Shown: positions 41,045-50,157 of the stretch, in pieces | Layout of the letters: every line of letters starts with the position of its first letter | How positions within the stretch are numbered: position 1 is the stretch's first letter | DNA from: Nostoc linckia NIES-25 | GTDB lineage: Bacteria; Cyanobacteriota; Cyanobacteriia; Cyanobacteriales; Nostocaceae | Length of the DNA: 64,000 nt | Assembly (NCBI RefSeq): GCF_002368035.1 | Contig: NZ_AP018222.1 | Span: 1,054,001 to 1,118,000 of the forward strand | Direction: 5' to 3' | Position numbers and translations under genes: made by a program | The notes under the pieces: model-generated | What the model saw: only the letters and a program-made list of their open reading frames with translations | Told to the model about the DNA's origin: nothing | Databases searched by the model: none

Positions 41045-41437
41045 ATGTCTAACCAAAAAAATTTACTCCACTCAGATTTTCACTTACCCTACAACCCGAA
41101 ACTTGTGGAAAGGGCAAAGGAACTAAGAAAAAACATGACCTCAGCAGAAAAAAAGCTGTGGAACAACTACTTAAGAAACTTGAGATTTCGGGTTTTAAAG
41201 CAAAGACCAATTAATAACTTTATTGTTGACTTTTACTGTCCAAACTTCAAATTAGTAATTGAGGTTGATGGTGATAGCCATTTCACAGAGGAAGGCAAAG
41301 ATTATGATTCAGAAAGAACAGCCATACTAGCAAGTTATGGACTAAAGGTTATGAGATTTACCAATGATGATGTACTTAATAATTTTGAAGGTGTGTGTCA
41401 AAAAATAGATGAGGTGATAAAGTCTATCAACGGTTAG
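41045..41437 (+). CDS. DUF559 protein (Vsr/restriction-endonuclease-like fold)
   Basis: A 130-residue protein. KLVERAKELRKNMTSAEKKL then LWNNYLRNLRFRVLKQRPI, FIVDFYCPNFKLVIEVDGDS and GLKVMRFTNDDVLNN are hallmark DUF559 segments. The Asp in VDFYCP, Glu in VIEVDGDSH and the nearby His form a nuclease-like site similar to Vsr and other endonucleases, so DNA cleavage is plausible but unproven. It has weak RBS context and is enclosed by inverted copies of a dispersed palindromic repeat, as if it moved as one unit. Confidence 0.85.
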   Translation: MSNQKNLLHSDFHLPYNPKLVERAKELRKNMTSAEKKLWNNYLRNLRFRVLKQRPINNFIVDFYCPNFKLVIEVDGDSHFTEEGKDYDSERTAILASYGLKVMRFTNDDVLNNFEGVCQKIDEVIKSING

Positions 41438-41444
41438 TTTAGCT

Positions 41445-41481
41445 CGAAGATCCCCCCAACCCCCCTTAAAAAGGGGGGCTT
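41445..41481. repeat. CGAAGATCCCCCCAACCCCCC repeat, right of the DUF559 gene
   Basis: CGAAGATCCCCCCAACCCC then CCTTAAAAAGGGGGGCTT, the inverse of 40995-41031, starting eight bases after the DUF559 stop. Confidence 0.75.
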
Positions 41482-41521
41482 AATTACCTGCATTGAAAAG
41501 TAGACTTAATTCTCTTGAATG

Positions 41522-41552
41522 CTGTTGACAGTTAACTTTCAACCGTCAACAG
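41522..41552 (-). terminator. Inverted repeat downstream of pcrA
   Basis: The stem CTGTTGAC-a-GTT / AAC-c-GTCAACAG with a seven-base loop lies 25 bases past the pcrA stop on the minus strand. It overlaps a (GTCAACA)n heptamer repeat. It is a possible terminator without a clear T-run. Confidence 0.45.
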
Positions 41553-41576
41553 TCAACAGGCAATACAAAAACATAT

Positions 41577-43901
41577 TTACTCCACTCTTTGTAACTGTGC
41601 TACTCTTGGGTCAACGATTTTTTGCCCCAAACTGGCAAATTTAATCGCTACAGATAACTTATTCCCTGCTCCGAAAACGTGGGTTATTTCACCTAGACCA
41701 AAAGTTTTATGTAATACGCGATCGCCTACTTGCCAATTATGCGTTGTATCTTGCTTACCGCTAAAATTAGAGGCACTTTTGGTATAAGTTTGACGACTCA
41801 TGCGTTGGGTAGCTAATAATTCTTCTGGCAATTCACTGAGAAATTGCGAAGGCATAGCAGGTTCGCGGGAACCATACAAACGACGTTCGCGTGCATGTGA
41901 TAAATACAACCTTTCTTGGGCGCGAGTAATTCCTACGTAACACAACCGACGTTCTTCTTCCAAAGACGCAGGGTCACTCAGCGAACGATAACCAGGAAAT
42001 AGTCCCTGTTCTAATCCCACCAAAAAGACTACGGGGAATTCTAGCCCTTTGGAGGCGTGTAAAGTCATCAACGAAACAGCTGTTTGTCCTTCTTTTAAGT
42101 TATCTAAATCGGAACTGAGTGCAGTACTTTGGAGGAATGCTGTTAGCGAAATATCTTCGTTTTCTTCTTGAAATTGCAATGCGGCGTTGTAAAGTTCTTG
42201 GACGTTTTGTACTCTATCTGTGGCTTCATCTGTGCCTTGACTCATTAAGTCTTGAACGTAACCAGAATCTTCTAATATGCCTTGCAAAACTTCAGTTACC
42301 GGAAGCGTACCGATTTGTCCTTGCCAACGGCTAATCATTTCGGCAAAGCTATTTACAGCTTTTGTTGCCCTTCCAGCTAATGTATTAACTGATGTTTCAT
42401 CGCTGAGTATTTCCCACAAAGTTGTGCCTAATTGTTGAGAGGCATTCACCAAAGCATCAATGGTAGTTTTGCCAATTCCGCGCCGGGGAGTATTGATAAC
42501 TCGTAATAAACTTACTGTATCAGATGGGTTGGCGATCGCTCTTAAGTAAGCAATTACATCTTTAATTTCTTTGCGATCGTAAAATTTCATTCCTCCCACA
42601 ACCGTGTAAGGAATTTGATATTTAACTAGCAATTCTTCAAAGGGACGAGATTGGGCATTTGTACGATAAAGTATGGCAAAACTACCCCAATTTAATTCCG
42701 GATTTTTCTGTTCTAAATTGCGAATTTGACCAATTACAAAGTCAGCTTCTTCTAGTTCATTATCCGCTTTGTGACAATAAATCTGCTCGCCAGCCCCCCG
42801 CGTTGGTTTGAGAATTTTATCAATTCGTTGGGTGTTATTTTCAATTAGTTCGTTAGCCGCTTGCAGAATATTTTCACAAGAGCGATAGTTTTCTTCTAGC
42901 TTGACCATCGTGCGGGTATCATCATCTGCCAAGCCATCGCCAAAATCATTCTGAAATTCTAGCAAGATTGTGAAATCTGCCATCCGAAAACTGTAAATTG
43001 ATTGGTCTGCATCGCCGACAACAAAAACTGAGCGATTTTGCCATTCCCATTCGCTCTTTTTGGTTTCGCCATTAGTTACCAATAAGTTAATTAATTGATA
43101 TTGAGTCCGGTTAGTATCTTGGTATTCATCTACGAGGATATGGCGAAACTTGCGATGCCAATAATCTAATACTTGTTCGTTTTGTTGAAATAATCTAGTA
43201 GGTACGAGAATTAGATCGTCAAAATCGAGAGCATTGTTTTCTGCTAACTTATCTTGATAGCGATTATAGACATCAGCAATTACCCGCCCGCGATAATTTG
43301 GTTGTTCGTTTTCAAATTCTTGGGGTGAAAAGCCTTGGTTTTTGGCGTTACTAATAGCGTAGCGGACAGACCGAGCGTCAAATTTTTTATCGTCTAGATT
43401 TAACTGTTTGGTAACAATTTCTTTGATGAGAGTCATAACATCTGATTCATCAAAGATAGAAAAATTGCGATTCCATTGGCGTCCTTTTTCGTCTTGATAT
43501 TTTTCAATATCAAAGCGTAGAATTCTAGAAAATAGACTGTGGAAAGTACCGCACCACAAATCTTTAATGGTCTTTTTGTAAACTTGCGATCGCAATTGCA
43601 TTTGTTGGTATTCTGTCAACAAATCCAACCGCTGACCGTGTTGTTTCATTGCTTCTTCTTGGGCAAACAGCCGTTGAATCCGGTCTTTCATTTCCCGCGC
43701 GGCTTTGTTGGTAAAAGTAACCGCCAGAATATTTTCCGGATCGACACGGTGTTTGAGAATCAGATTAGCAATGCGATAAGTTAGCGCTCGTGTTTTACCG
43801 GAACCCGCGCCAGCAACAACTAGCAACGGGCCGCAGTAATGCTCGACAGCTTGGCGTTGGCTGGGGTTAAGGTGACTGAGAAAGTCAATGGTTGTTGTCA
43901 T
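41577..43901 (-). CDS. pcrA: UvrD/PcrA-type ATP-dependent DNA helicase
   Basis: A 774-residue superfamily 1A helicase. Start MTTTIDFLSHLNPSQRQ (ATG 43899-43901); a GTG ten codons upstream is open too. The motifs run in order: Q motif LNPSQRQAVE, Walker A VAGAGSGKTRAL, Ia TFTNKAAREMKDR, II VDEYQDTN, III GDADQSIYSFRMAD, IV LEENYRSCENIL, V TLHASKGLEFPVVF, VI VGITRAQERLYL. A C-terminal Tudor-like tail (GDRVLHKTFGLGEITH) is typical of PcrA and mediates RNA polymerase contact. It acts in repair, replication restart and transcription-coupled repair. It stands alone. Confidence 0.95.
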   Translation of the reverse strand: MTTTIDFLSHLNPSQRQAVEHYCGPLLVVAGAGSGKTRALTYRIANLILKHRVDPENILAVTFTNKAAREMKDRIQRLFAQEEAMKQHGQRLDLLTEYQQMQLRSQVYKKTIKDLWCGTFHSLFSRILRFDIEKYQDEKGRQWNRNFSIFDESDVMTLIKEIVTKQLNLDDKKFDARSVRYAISNAKNQGFSPQEFENEQPNYRGRVIADVYNRYQDKLAENNALDFDDLILVPTRLFQQNEQVLDYWHRKFRHILVDEYQDTNRTQYQLINLLVTNGETKKSEWEWQNRSVFVVGDADQSIYSFRMADFTILLEFQNDFGDGLADDDTRTMVKLEENYRSCENILQAANELIENNTQRIDKILKPTRGAGEQIYCHKADNELEEADFVIGQIRNLEQKNPELNWGSFAILYRTNAQSRPFEELLVKYQIPYTVVGGMKFYDRKEIKDVIAYLRAIANPSDTVSLLRVINTPRRGIGKTTIDALVNASQQLGTTLWEILSDETSVNTLAGRATKAVNSFAEMISRWQGQIGTLPVTEVLQGILEDSGYVQDLMSQGTDEATDRVQNVQELYNAALQFQEENEDISLTAFLQSTALSSDLDNLKEGQTAVSLMTLHASKGLEFPVVFLVGLEQGLFPGYRSLSDPASLEEERRLCYVGITRAQERLYLSHARERRLYGSREPAMPSQFLSELPEELLATQRMSRQTYTKSASNFSGKQDTTHNWQVGDRVLHKTFGLGEITHVFGAGNKLSVAIKFASLGQKIVDPRVAQLQRVE

Positions 43902-44155
43902 GGATGTGAAAAAGCGATTGCTAGGCGTCACATCAATAAAAGTGTGGCTATTGCCCAGGTTACAATATCCTAACGAAACTTGGTTAATAAAGATTGCCGG
44001 GCAATGTTGTTAACCAAAATGATACTTTATCGCGATTGACGGAGGATACGGGGATAGGGGGCAGAGGAGACAGGGGGGGATAAAGAGTAACTGCTGTATA
44101 GTCTTTCCCCCTTTGCTCCTCTGCTCCTTTGCCCCTCTGCTTCCCCTGCCCCTTC

Positions 44156-47100
44156 TTACCCTTGACACAACCGCGCGTCTTTTGCCTCTGGATTGGTTCG
44201 CAGATAATCTCGCACCCAATCACAACCAATCTGTTCTAGTCGATTGATGTCAATTGCTTGTTGCAAATTCCAGATAATTGCAGTCTTGTCCCAACTGCCA
44301 GATGTTAGCCACCGTCCATCTTGGCTAAAGGCTAACCCAAAAACAACATCTTCATGAGCTTTGAGGGTTGCTAACAAGTTGCCGTCTGGTTTCCAGAGCT
44401 TGATAGTCCGATCGCGGCTCCCTGATGCGATCGTTTTACCATCGGGACTGAAAGCCACCGCGTAGACTTTGTTGCTATGGCCGCTAAAGGTGTGAAGTAG
44501 TTTTCCCTCTACTGTCCAAAGTTTAACGGTGCGATCGTGACTTCCTGATACAATGAGTTTACCATCTGGACTAAAGGCTAAATCTTGCACTTCTCCTTTA
44601 TGCCCTGTAAAAGTGCGAATCAACCTGCCATCTTGATGCCAGAGTTTAATTGTGCCATCATAACTGCTGGTGGCAATCTGCTTTCCATCTGGAGTAAAGC
44701 GGATGCGGCTGATACCCTTTTGATGTCCGGTTAGGGTAGTAACTAGGCTCCCGTCTAACTTCCAGACTCTAGCTAAATTTTGGCTTGTGTTGCCTGCTGC
44801 CAGTAGTTGACCATCAGGACTAAACTCAACGGTGCTACCTTCGGCTGATGCCGGCTCGTTTTGGTTTGGATCGATAGTTCCAGTTGGGTGAAGGAGCGAA
44901 AATGTCTTTAACTGAGTGCCATTGGCTTGCCAGAGGTGAATAATGCCAGTGCCATCGCTGGAGGCCAGACGTTGACCATCAGGATGAAAAGCAACTCCAC
45001 TGGCGATCGCTTTATGTCCTCGAAAGGTGGTGATTAAGCGACCAGAGAGCGTCCACAGTTTCACAGTCCGATCCCAACTCGCCGAGGCAACGCGCTGACT
45101 GTCGGGGCTAAACGCCACCTGCCAAATCCGCGCCTGATGTCCTAAAAGACGGGTCAGAACTGGGTTGTGCAATTGCCAAAGTTTGACTAAATTGTTAGAG
45201 CCAGAAGAGGCAAGCTGCTTCCCATCGGTGGTAAACGCCACTCTCCAAGCAGAATCTCCCTGTTTCAGTGTTAATAACAATGTACCATCCTGTCGCCATA
45301 CCTTCACTGTTTGATCGGCACTTGCAGAAACGAGCAGTTGTCCATTTGGACTAAAGCTAATGCCAAAAATGTCAGTAGTATGTGCCGCCAAAGTCTGCAT
45401 CAGGCGACCATCTCGATGCCAGAGTTTCATCACCCCTTGCAGATCTCCAGATGCCAGCAGTTGACCATCTTGGCTCCAGCTTACTACATTGATTCGTCCC
45501 TGATGTCCTACTAACGTTTTGATTAAGCGTCCATCGCTAGTCCAAAGCTTGATGGTACGATCTTCGCTAGCAGAAGCAATTGTCTGTCCATCGGGGCTAA
45601 AATCCACGCTCCAGACCACATCCTGATGCCCTTTGAGGGTGCGAAGCAGGCTACCGTTTAGATTCAAGATTTTGATGGTGCGATCGTCACTTGCCACCGC
45701 AATTGACTGACCATTGGGGCTAAAGGTGAGCTTGAATAAGATAATCTGCTTATGTGAATCGGGTTGCTGCTTCCAAGTCCAAAGCAGTCGTCCGTCCCGT
45801 CTCCAGAGTTTCACTTCTCCTGCTTGAGTGGATGCAGCGAGGAATTGACCATTACGGCTAAAAACCACATCCAAAACCCAATCACTATTATTTAAAGTCT
45901 GCAATAATCTGCCATCCTTCGCCCAAAGTTTGATAGTTTTGTCGCGGCTACCTGTAGCGATTTGCTGTCCGTCTGGGCTGAAAGCTACGCTATAAACAAA
46001 CTCCTGATGCCCAACCAAGCGGTTAAATTCCACTGCCCCATATACTGCTTGCCGCAGTACATCTTCTACTTGAGCGATTGTGGTTGCATTGGCAAAGCTC
46101 AACCGATGCAATTGCTGTTTTGCCCGTAGTGCTTCTATTAAAGCATCCAGGCGTTGATCTGAGGCAAATAAGGCTTCAGAACTACGCGAAAGGGCTTGAA
46201 TCTCACTTACTTTTGCAGTCTGATATTGGCAGAAAGCCATTAACCCCAAGCCTAATACCCCGATGAATGCCAGACTGATTACCCACAGTAAGTATCGTTG
46301 CAATCGAGCCGTTTTTTTCTCCTGCACTAAACGGGCTTCGACTTCCCTAGTGCGGGCGGCTTCTAGGGCTTGCTGTTGTTCTCGTTTTTCTAATGCATGG
46401 GAGGCAGCTAAAAACTGATAATCGCGATCGCCAATTTGTTTGCCCTCTGCCCAGACCTCGGCATCTCTCAAAGCTTGTCCTTTCAAGAGACGCGATTCAT
46501 CTAACCGCTCTGAACTCAGCCATGCCTTTAAATTTACTGCATAAGGACGTAGATTTGTCAATTGCTGCTCGACCCATTCGGTGTTAAACACCTCTGCATA
46601 GATGGGGTTGCGAACTCGCAAGTAGCCCTCCTCTTTGACTACTAAGCCTGATAGCAGTAACTCGGTTTGTTCGGGGCTATTGTCGATGGCAACAGTTTTA
46701 CCCCGGACATCTAAAATCTGCTGATATAAACCCAGCAAGCGCCCCGCTCGCTGTTCGTCATATAGTAAACGATGGGCGATGGTTCGTAAATGTTCTGGTT
46801 CATCTTGCAGTTCCCAGTAGTCAATCAAGCGCGATCGCACTAGGTTTTCTAACCAACTTGCTTCCTCTCCGGCGGGAATGGCGATCGTGCCATCTTGCCA
46901 AGCATTTAGCACCAATTGACAAAGCTTTTGGGTTAAAAAGGGTTGTCCATTTGTCCACTCTAAAATGTGACGCAGCATCATCTCCGGCTGGTTCACTGTT
47001 GAGCGTAAACCGGGAAGTAAGGGCAAGGCTTCAGACAACCGAAATCCTTGTAAATCGATCGCCCGCCCAATATTAAAAGGTGTTCGGCTTTTATCCGCAA

Positions 47101-47674
47101 TTAGATCGCTGGGTGTGGCTACACCCAACAGCGTGAAAGTGAGCCGTTGATAAATCGGTTCTTCTACCCGCTGGTTGTAACAGGCTCGAATCAAAGCAAA
47201 AAAGTCATCAATAGGAAAGTCTAATCCCAGGACACTATCAATTTCATCGATAAAAATGACTACAGGTTGCTGAACTTCAGTCAGTAAAACTGTTGCCAAA
47301 AAATCACCAAAGCGTTTTACAGGCGACAGATGCGATCGTTCTCGCCACCAGCTTCGCAAATTTACCCCCAGCCGGAAGCTGCTGACAATACTTTGTAAGA
47401 CTGAGGCATACCACTGTTCGGATGTCATCTGTTGACTACCAATGGTAGTCATGTCAATCGTACCCGATCGCATACCCTCAGCTTGCAAGCGATCCACAAT
47501 CCGGACGCGCAGGCTAGACTTCCCCATCTGTCTAGCATTCAGGACATAGCAAAACTCTCCCTTTAGCAACGCCTGATATAATTCATCATCCGCTTGTCGT
47601 TTAACATAACTGGGCGCAGTTACAGGAAGGCTACCACCTGCTTGATATTTATAGAGAGTTGGTTCTTTTTCCAT
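44156..47674 (-). CDS. AAA-like ATPase fused to a 14-repeat WD40 domain
   Basis: A 1172-residue protein. Start MEKEPTLYKYQAGGSLP (ATG 47672-47674); 17 more codons are open upstream but lie in an AGGCAGGGAGCAGGGGG repeat. Residues ~1-330 are an AAA_35/STAND-like NTPase (Walker A NARQMGKSSLRV, Walker B VVIFIDEIDSVL). A helical, coiled region follows, then a transmembrane helix (WVISLAFIGVLGLGLMAF, ~460-480). Fourteen WD40 repeats fill the C-terminal half, probably two seven-bladed propellers, each ending KLW- or VWxxDGRLL-like. The layout suggests a membrane-attached signalling or sensing ATPase. It is encoded 37 bp after the AAA protein upstream, most likely in one operon. Confidence 0.88.
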   Translation of the reverse strand: MEKEPTLYKYQAGGSLPVTAPSYVKRQADDELYQALLKGEFCYVLNARQMGKSSLRVRIVDRLQAEGMRSGTIDMTTIGSQQMTSEQWYASVLQSIVSSFRLGVNLRSWWRERSHLSPVKRFGDFLATVLLTEVQQPVVIFIDEIDSVLGLDFPIDDFFALIRACYNQRVEEPIYQRLTFTLLGVATPSDLIADKSRTPFNIGRAIDLQGFRLSEALPLLPGLRSTVNQPEMMLRHILEWTNGQPFLTQKLCQLVLNAWQDGTIAIPAGEEASWLENLVRSRLIDYWELQDEPEHLRTIAHRLLYDEQRAGRLLGLYQQILDVRGKTVAIDNSPEQTELLLSGLVVKEEGYLRVRNPIYAEVFNTEWVEQQLTNLRPYAVNLKAWLSSERLDESRLLKGQALRDAEVWAEGKQIGDRDYQFLAASHALEKREQQQALEAARTREVEARLVQEKKTARLQRYLLWVISLAFIGVLGLGLMAFCQYQTAKVSEIQALSRSSEALFASDQRLDALIEALRAKQQLHRLSFANATTIAQVEDVLRQAVYGAVEFNRLVGHQEFVYSVAFSPDGQQIATGSRDKTIKLWAKDGRLLQTLNNSDWVLDVVFSRNGQFLAASTQAGEVKLWRRDGRLLWTWKQQPDSHKQIILFKLTFSPNGQSIAVASDDRTIKILNLNGSLLRTLKGHQDVVWSVDFSPDGQTIASASEDRTIKLWTSDGRLIKTLVGHQGRINVVSWSQDGQLLASGDLQGVMKLWHRDGRLMQTLAAHTTDIFGISFSPNGQLLVSASADQTVKVWRQDGTLLLTLKQGDSAWRVAFTTDGKQLASSGSNNLVKLWQLHNPVLTRLLGHQARIWQVAFSPDSQRVASASWDRTVKLWTLSGRLITTFRGHKAIASGVAFHPDGQRLASSDGTGIIHLWQANGTQLKTFSLLHPTGTIDPNQNEPASAEGSTVEFSPDGQLLAAGNTSQNLARVWKLDGSLVTTLTGHQKGISRIRFTPDGKQIATSSYDGTIKLWHQDGRLIRTFTGHKGEVQDLAFSPDGKLIVSGSHDRTVKLWTVEGKLLHTFSGHSNKVYAVAFSPDGKTIASGSRDRTIKLWKPDGNLLATLKAHEDVVFGLAFSQDGRWLTSGSWDKTAIIWNLQQAIDINRLEQIGCDWVRDYLRTNPEAKDARLCQG

Positions 47675-47711
47675 TCCCCCTGCTCCCTGCCTCCTGCTCC
47701 CTGCTCTTTCA

Positions 47712-49070
47712 CTACACCCCCTCACTCAACCAGCGACGATACAATTCACATCGGATCTTCACCTGCCCTGACTGCACCTCGATTAACCCCATGCGATTTA
47801 ACTGAAAGAGTTCTAATGACTTGAGGTGAACTGGCTCTTGGGCTTTCATAATGGCTTTGAGGGTAGTAGCTAACGAGGGTTGCTGTTCCAAGGTAGATAA
47901 CTGGCGTTGCAAATGATGATAAAATGGACTATTGGTTGTGAGGGCACAGCCCAACAGTTCGTCTAGGGTCATGGGCGTATGAACGATATGATAAAGTGCC
48001 ACTCGCACTAGATAAGGGTGTCCTCCCACCTGAAACATCAGTTGTTCTACCTCAGCGTTTGTCCAGTTGAGCTTATGCCGCTCGGCGAGGGTTTTTACCC
48101 GATCGCCATTAAACTCTGGCAGTTCGATGGGAATGCCCACATTAAACGGTGATTGATTAATCTGGAGGGGAACGTAAGCTTCTGTAGAATGCACCAAAAT
48201 CAGCCGCAGCATTTGCCACAATTCGCTGTTCTTGGCATCTTCATACCAAGCTCGCAGCAGAGCAAAAAAGCCATCGGCAGTGACTGGATACGCAAACAAG
48301 GTATCTACTTCATCCAATGCCAACACTAGCGGTTGCTGACATTGCGGTAATAGGTAATTTTCAAAATAGTCTTTGCAACTCGTCTTGCTGCCAAATATGT
48401 CGTCCCAATAGTCGGCTAACTGTAAGGGAAGTTTCAGTGCATGGGTAACTCTGGCGCAAAACCATTGCAGAAAGCGATCGAGGTTTTGCAGAATATCACT
48501 GTCTACCAGTTGCAGATTCAGCAAAACAGTGGAATATCCCTGTTGTTCGCTGTGGTTCAAGATGCGAGTTAGTAAAGAAGTTTTACCCATTTGTCTGGGT
48601 GCGCGGATACGTAGCAACGACCCAGGTTGAGCGATCGCTTCGTAGCAATCAGACTCTATCGGCGGGCGATCGCAATATAGGGTTGAGGTAAGTTTGACAG
48701 GCCCATCAGGAAATTCCAATGACTGTAATGCAGATGTAGCCTTATTAGAGGATTGGGCTGATTTAAGAGCAGACAAATCTTTGTAGCGACGCTCCATAAC
48801 AGATCGAAAGTTTTTTTTGCCCACCCGCTCATTCAAAATCTCAGACATCAGTTCCCACAAAGCAGCCCCAACCGCTTTGACATGAGGTTCAGACCAGCGA
48901 GTCACCGCACAGATGTCTTCATAAGTTCCTCCAGCCCATACTCCCTGGACGATCGCCAGTTGCAAAGTGTTTAGATGCTTACCTGTTTTAACAACAACGA
49001 ACCAATTGATTACACTAATAACTGTTTCTAAATCAAAGGATAAAGGCACAAAAGGATCGATGGGCTTCAT
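47712..49070 (-). CDS. AAA-like ATPase with N-terminal vMAP-type domain
   Basis: A 452-residue protein. Residues ~8-100 (LETVISVINWFVVVKTGKHL, then TLQLAIVQGVWAGGTYEDI) match the N-terminal domain often seen in cyanobacterial NACHT, AAA and WD40 proteins (vMAP type, an HTH-like adaptor). Residues ~120-400 are an AAA_35-type NTPase with Walker A APRQMGKTSLLTR, Walker B LVLALDEVDTLF and the Tyr/Phe-rich arm (TADGFFALLRAWYEDAK). The C-terminus ends in a winged-helix-like stretch. It lacks the WD40 part of its partner; both share the AAA core and probably interact. The upstream gap (49071-50157) carries only repeats. Confidence 0.87.
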   Translation of the reverse strand: MKPIDPFVPLSFDLETVISVINWFVVVKTGKHLNTLQLAIVQGVWAGGTYEDICAVTRWSEPHVKAVGAALWELMSEILNERVGKKNFRSVMERRYKDLSALKSAQSSNKATSALQSLEFPDGPVKLTSTLYCDRPPIESDCYEAIAQPGSLLRIRAPRQMGKTSLLTRILNHSEQQGYSTVLLNLQLVDSDILQNLDRFLQWFCARVTHALKLPLQLADYWDDIFGSKTSCKDYFENYLLPQCQQPLVLALDEVDTLFAYPVTADGFFALLRAWYEDAKNSELWQMLRLILVHSTEAYVPLQINQSPFNVGIPIELPEFNGDRVKTLAERHKLNWTNAEVEQLMFQVGGHPYLVRVALYHIVHTPMTLDELLGCALTTNSPFYHHLQRQLSTLEQQPSLATTLKAIMKAQEPVHLKSLELFQLNRMGLIEVQSGQVKIRCELYRRWLSEGV

Positions 49071-50157
49071 GAAACTTGATTAATTTTGGCAGTAGATTTG
49101 CTTAGTTGCATAGTTCTAAAGATAAATTAAGCTCTGACAGCTTGACTTTGATCTATCCGATATTTTCTCATGATTGCTGCCAAATCAAGCGATCGCTTTA
49201 TATCCCATAAGGCGATCGCTGATTCGGCTCATGGCATTTGGGTCGAGCAGGCAGTAAGTAGAACAGCGTAAAAAAACCAAAATATGTAACTAAAAGTAAA
49301 GTTGCCCAAAAAACCTTCCCTTCTGCCTCCTGCCTCCTGCCTCCTGCCTTGTCATAACGACAATTTTTAACATCGACCTACTTAATTGAGTCAGTTAATA
49401 AGTGAAGGTCGATCGCTGATTCTCTCTAGGCGATCGCCAACGGATGATGTGGTAAAGGCAGCTCGCTTTTGCCAGCGATCGCCGATTCAATTTTGTCAAT
49501 TAGATTGCTCTCCGGCACAAGAAAATTCCTAATAAATCATACTTTTTCAGTGCCAACAGTCAAAAAAGTAGTCAGTAAGATGGAGAAGTTCATACTTGTA
49601 AAATCAAAAAACAATACTTTTTTCTCTGGTTTAGTCTGGTATTTTTCTATATATTCTATAGAAGTTACGTAATTCTCCTGAGATTCCCATGCCAGACATC
49701 TAATGCCCGTCCAACTACTGGTTTTTAGTCGTTGCTTTTGTTAATAATCCCCTGCTACCCGACTATCAAATCACGATCGATGCACTAGCTTTTAATAAAG
49801 CTATTTACTTGCTTAACTAAACAGGCTATGAACTCAACTGGATTAGCCTGGGATTTGTAGGCTAAAGCAATATTTCATTATTAGCAAGCAAATAACCCCA
49901 TGATAATTGTCAATCATACAATATCACTTGGTCATCCTTCTTAAGAAGTATTCCTTAACAGAGAGTGATTAAAAATTTCAGTTATTTACTTTAAATGAGG
50001 TTTTTCCATAAAAACCCTAGTGCCAGTCAATAAAAGCTTTTCCCCTTATTACTATCAGTTAACCGTACTACATTACTGTCAGTGCCAAGAAACACGGGCA
50101 GCAATAGATACTCATGCATCCTCTGAGCTAATTTTATCCTGTTGAGGAAAAATCATT
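49071..50157. other. 1.1-kb gap between divergent AAA and RTX genes
   Basis: Several GCGATCGC sites (around 49195, 49213, 49410, 49435 and 49478) and a heptamer run (CTGCCTC)x4 at 49322-49350 are present. I see no gene; a 67-codon frame at 49469 looks like chance. The last 250 bases are AT-rich and should contain the promoter of the giant exoprotein, with GAGGA eight bases before its ATG. Confidence 0.5.
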
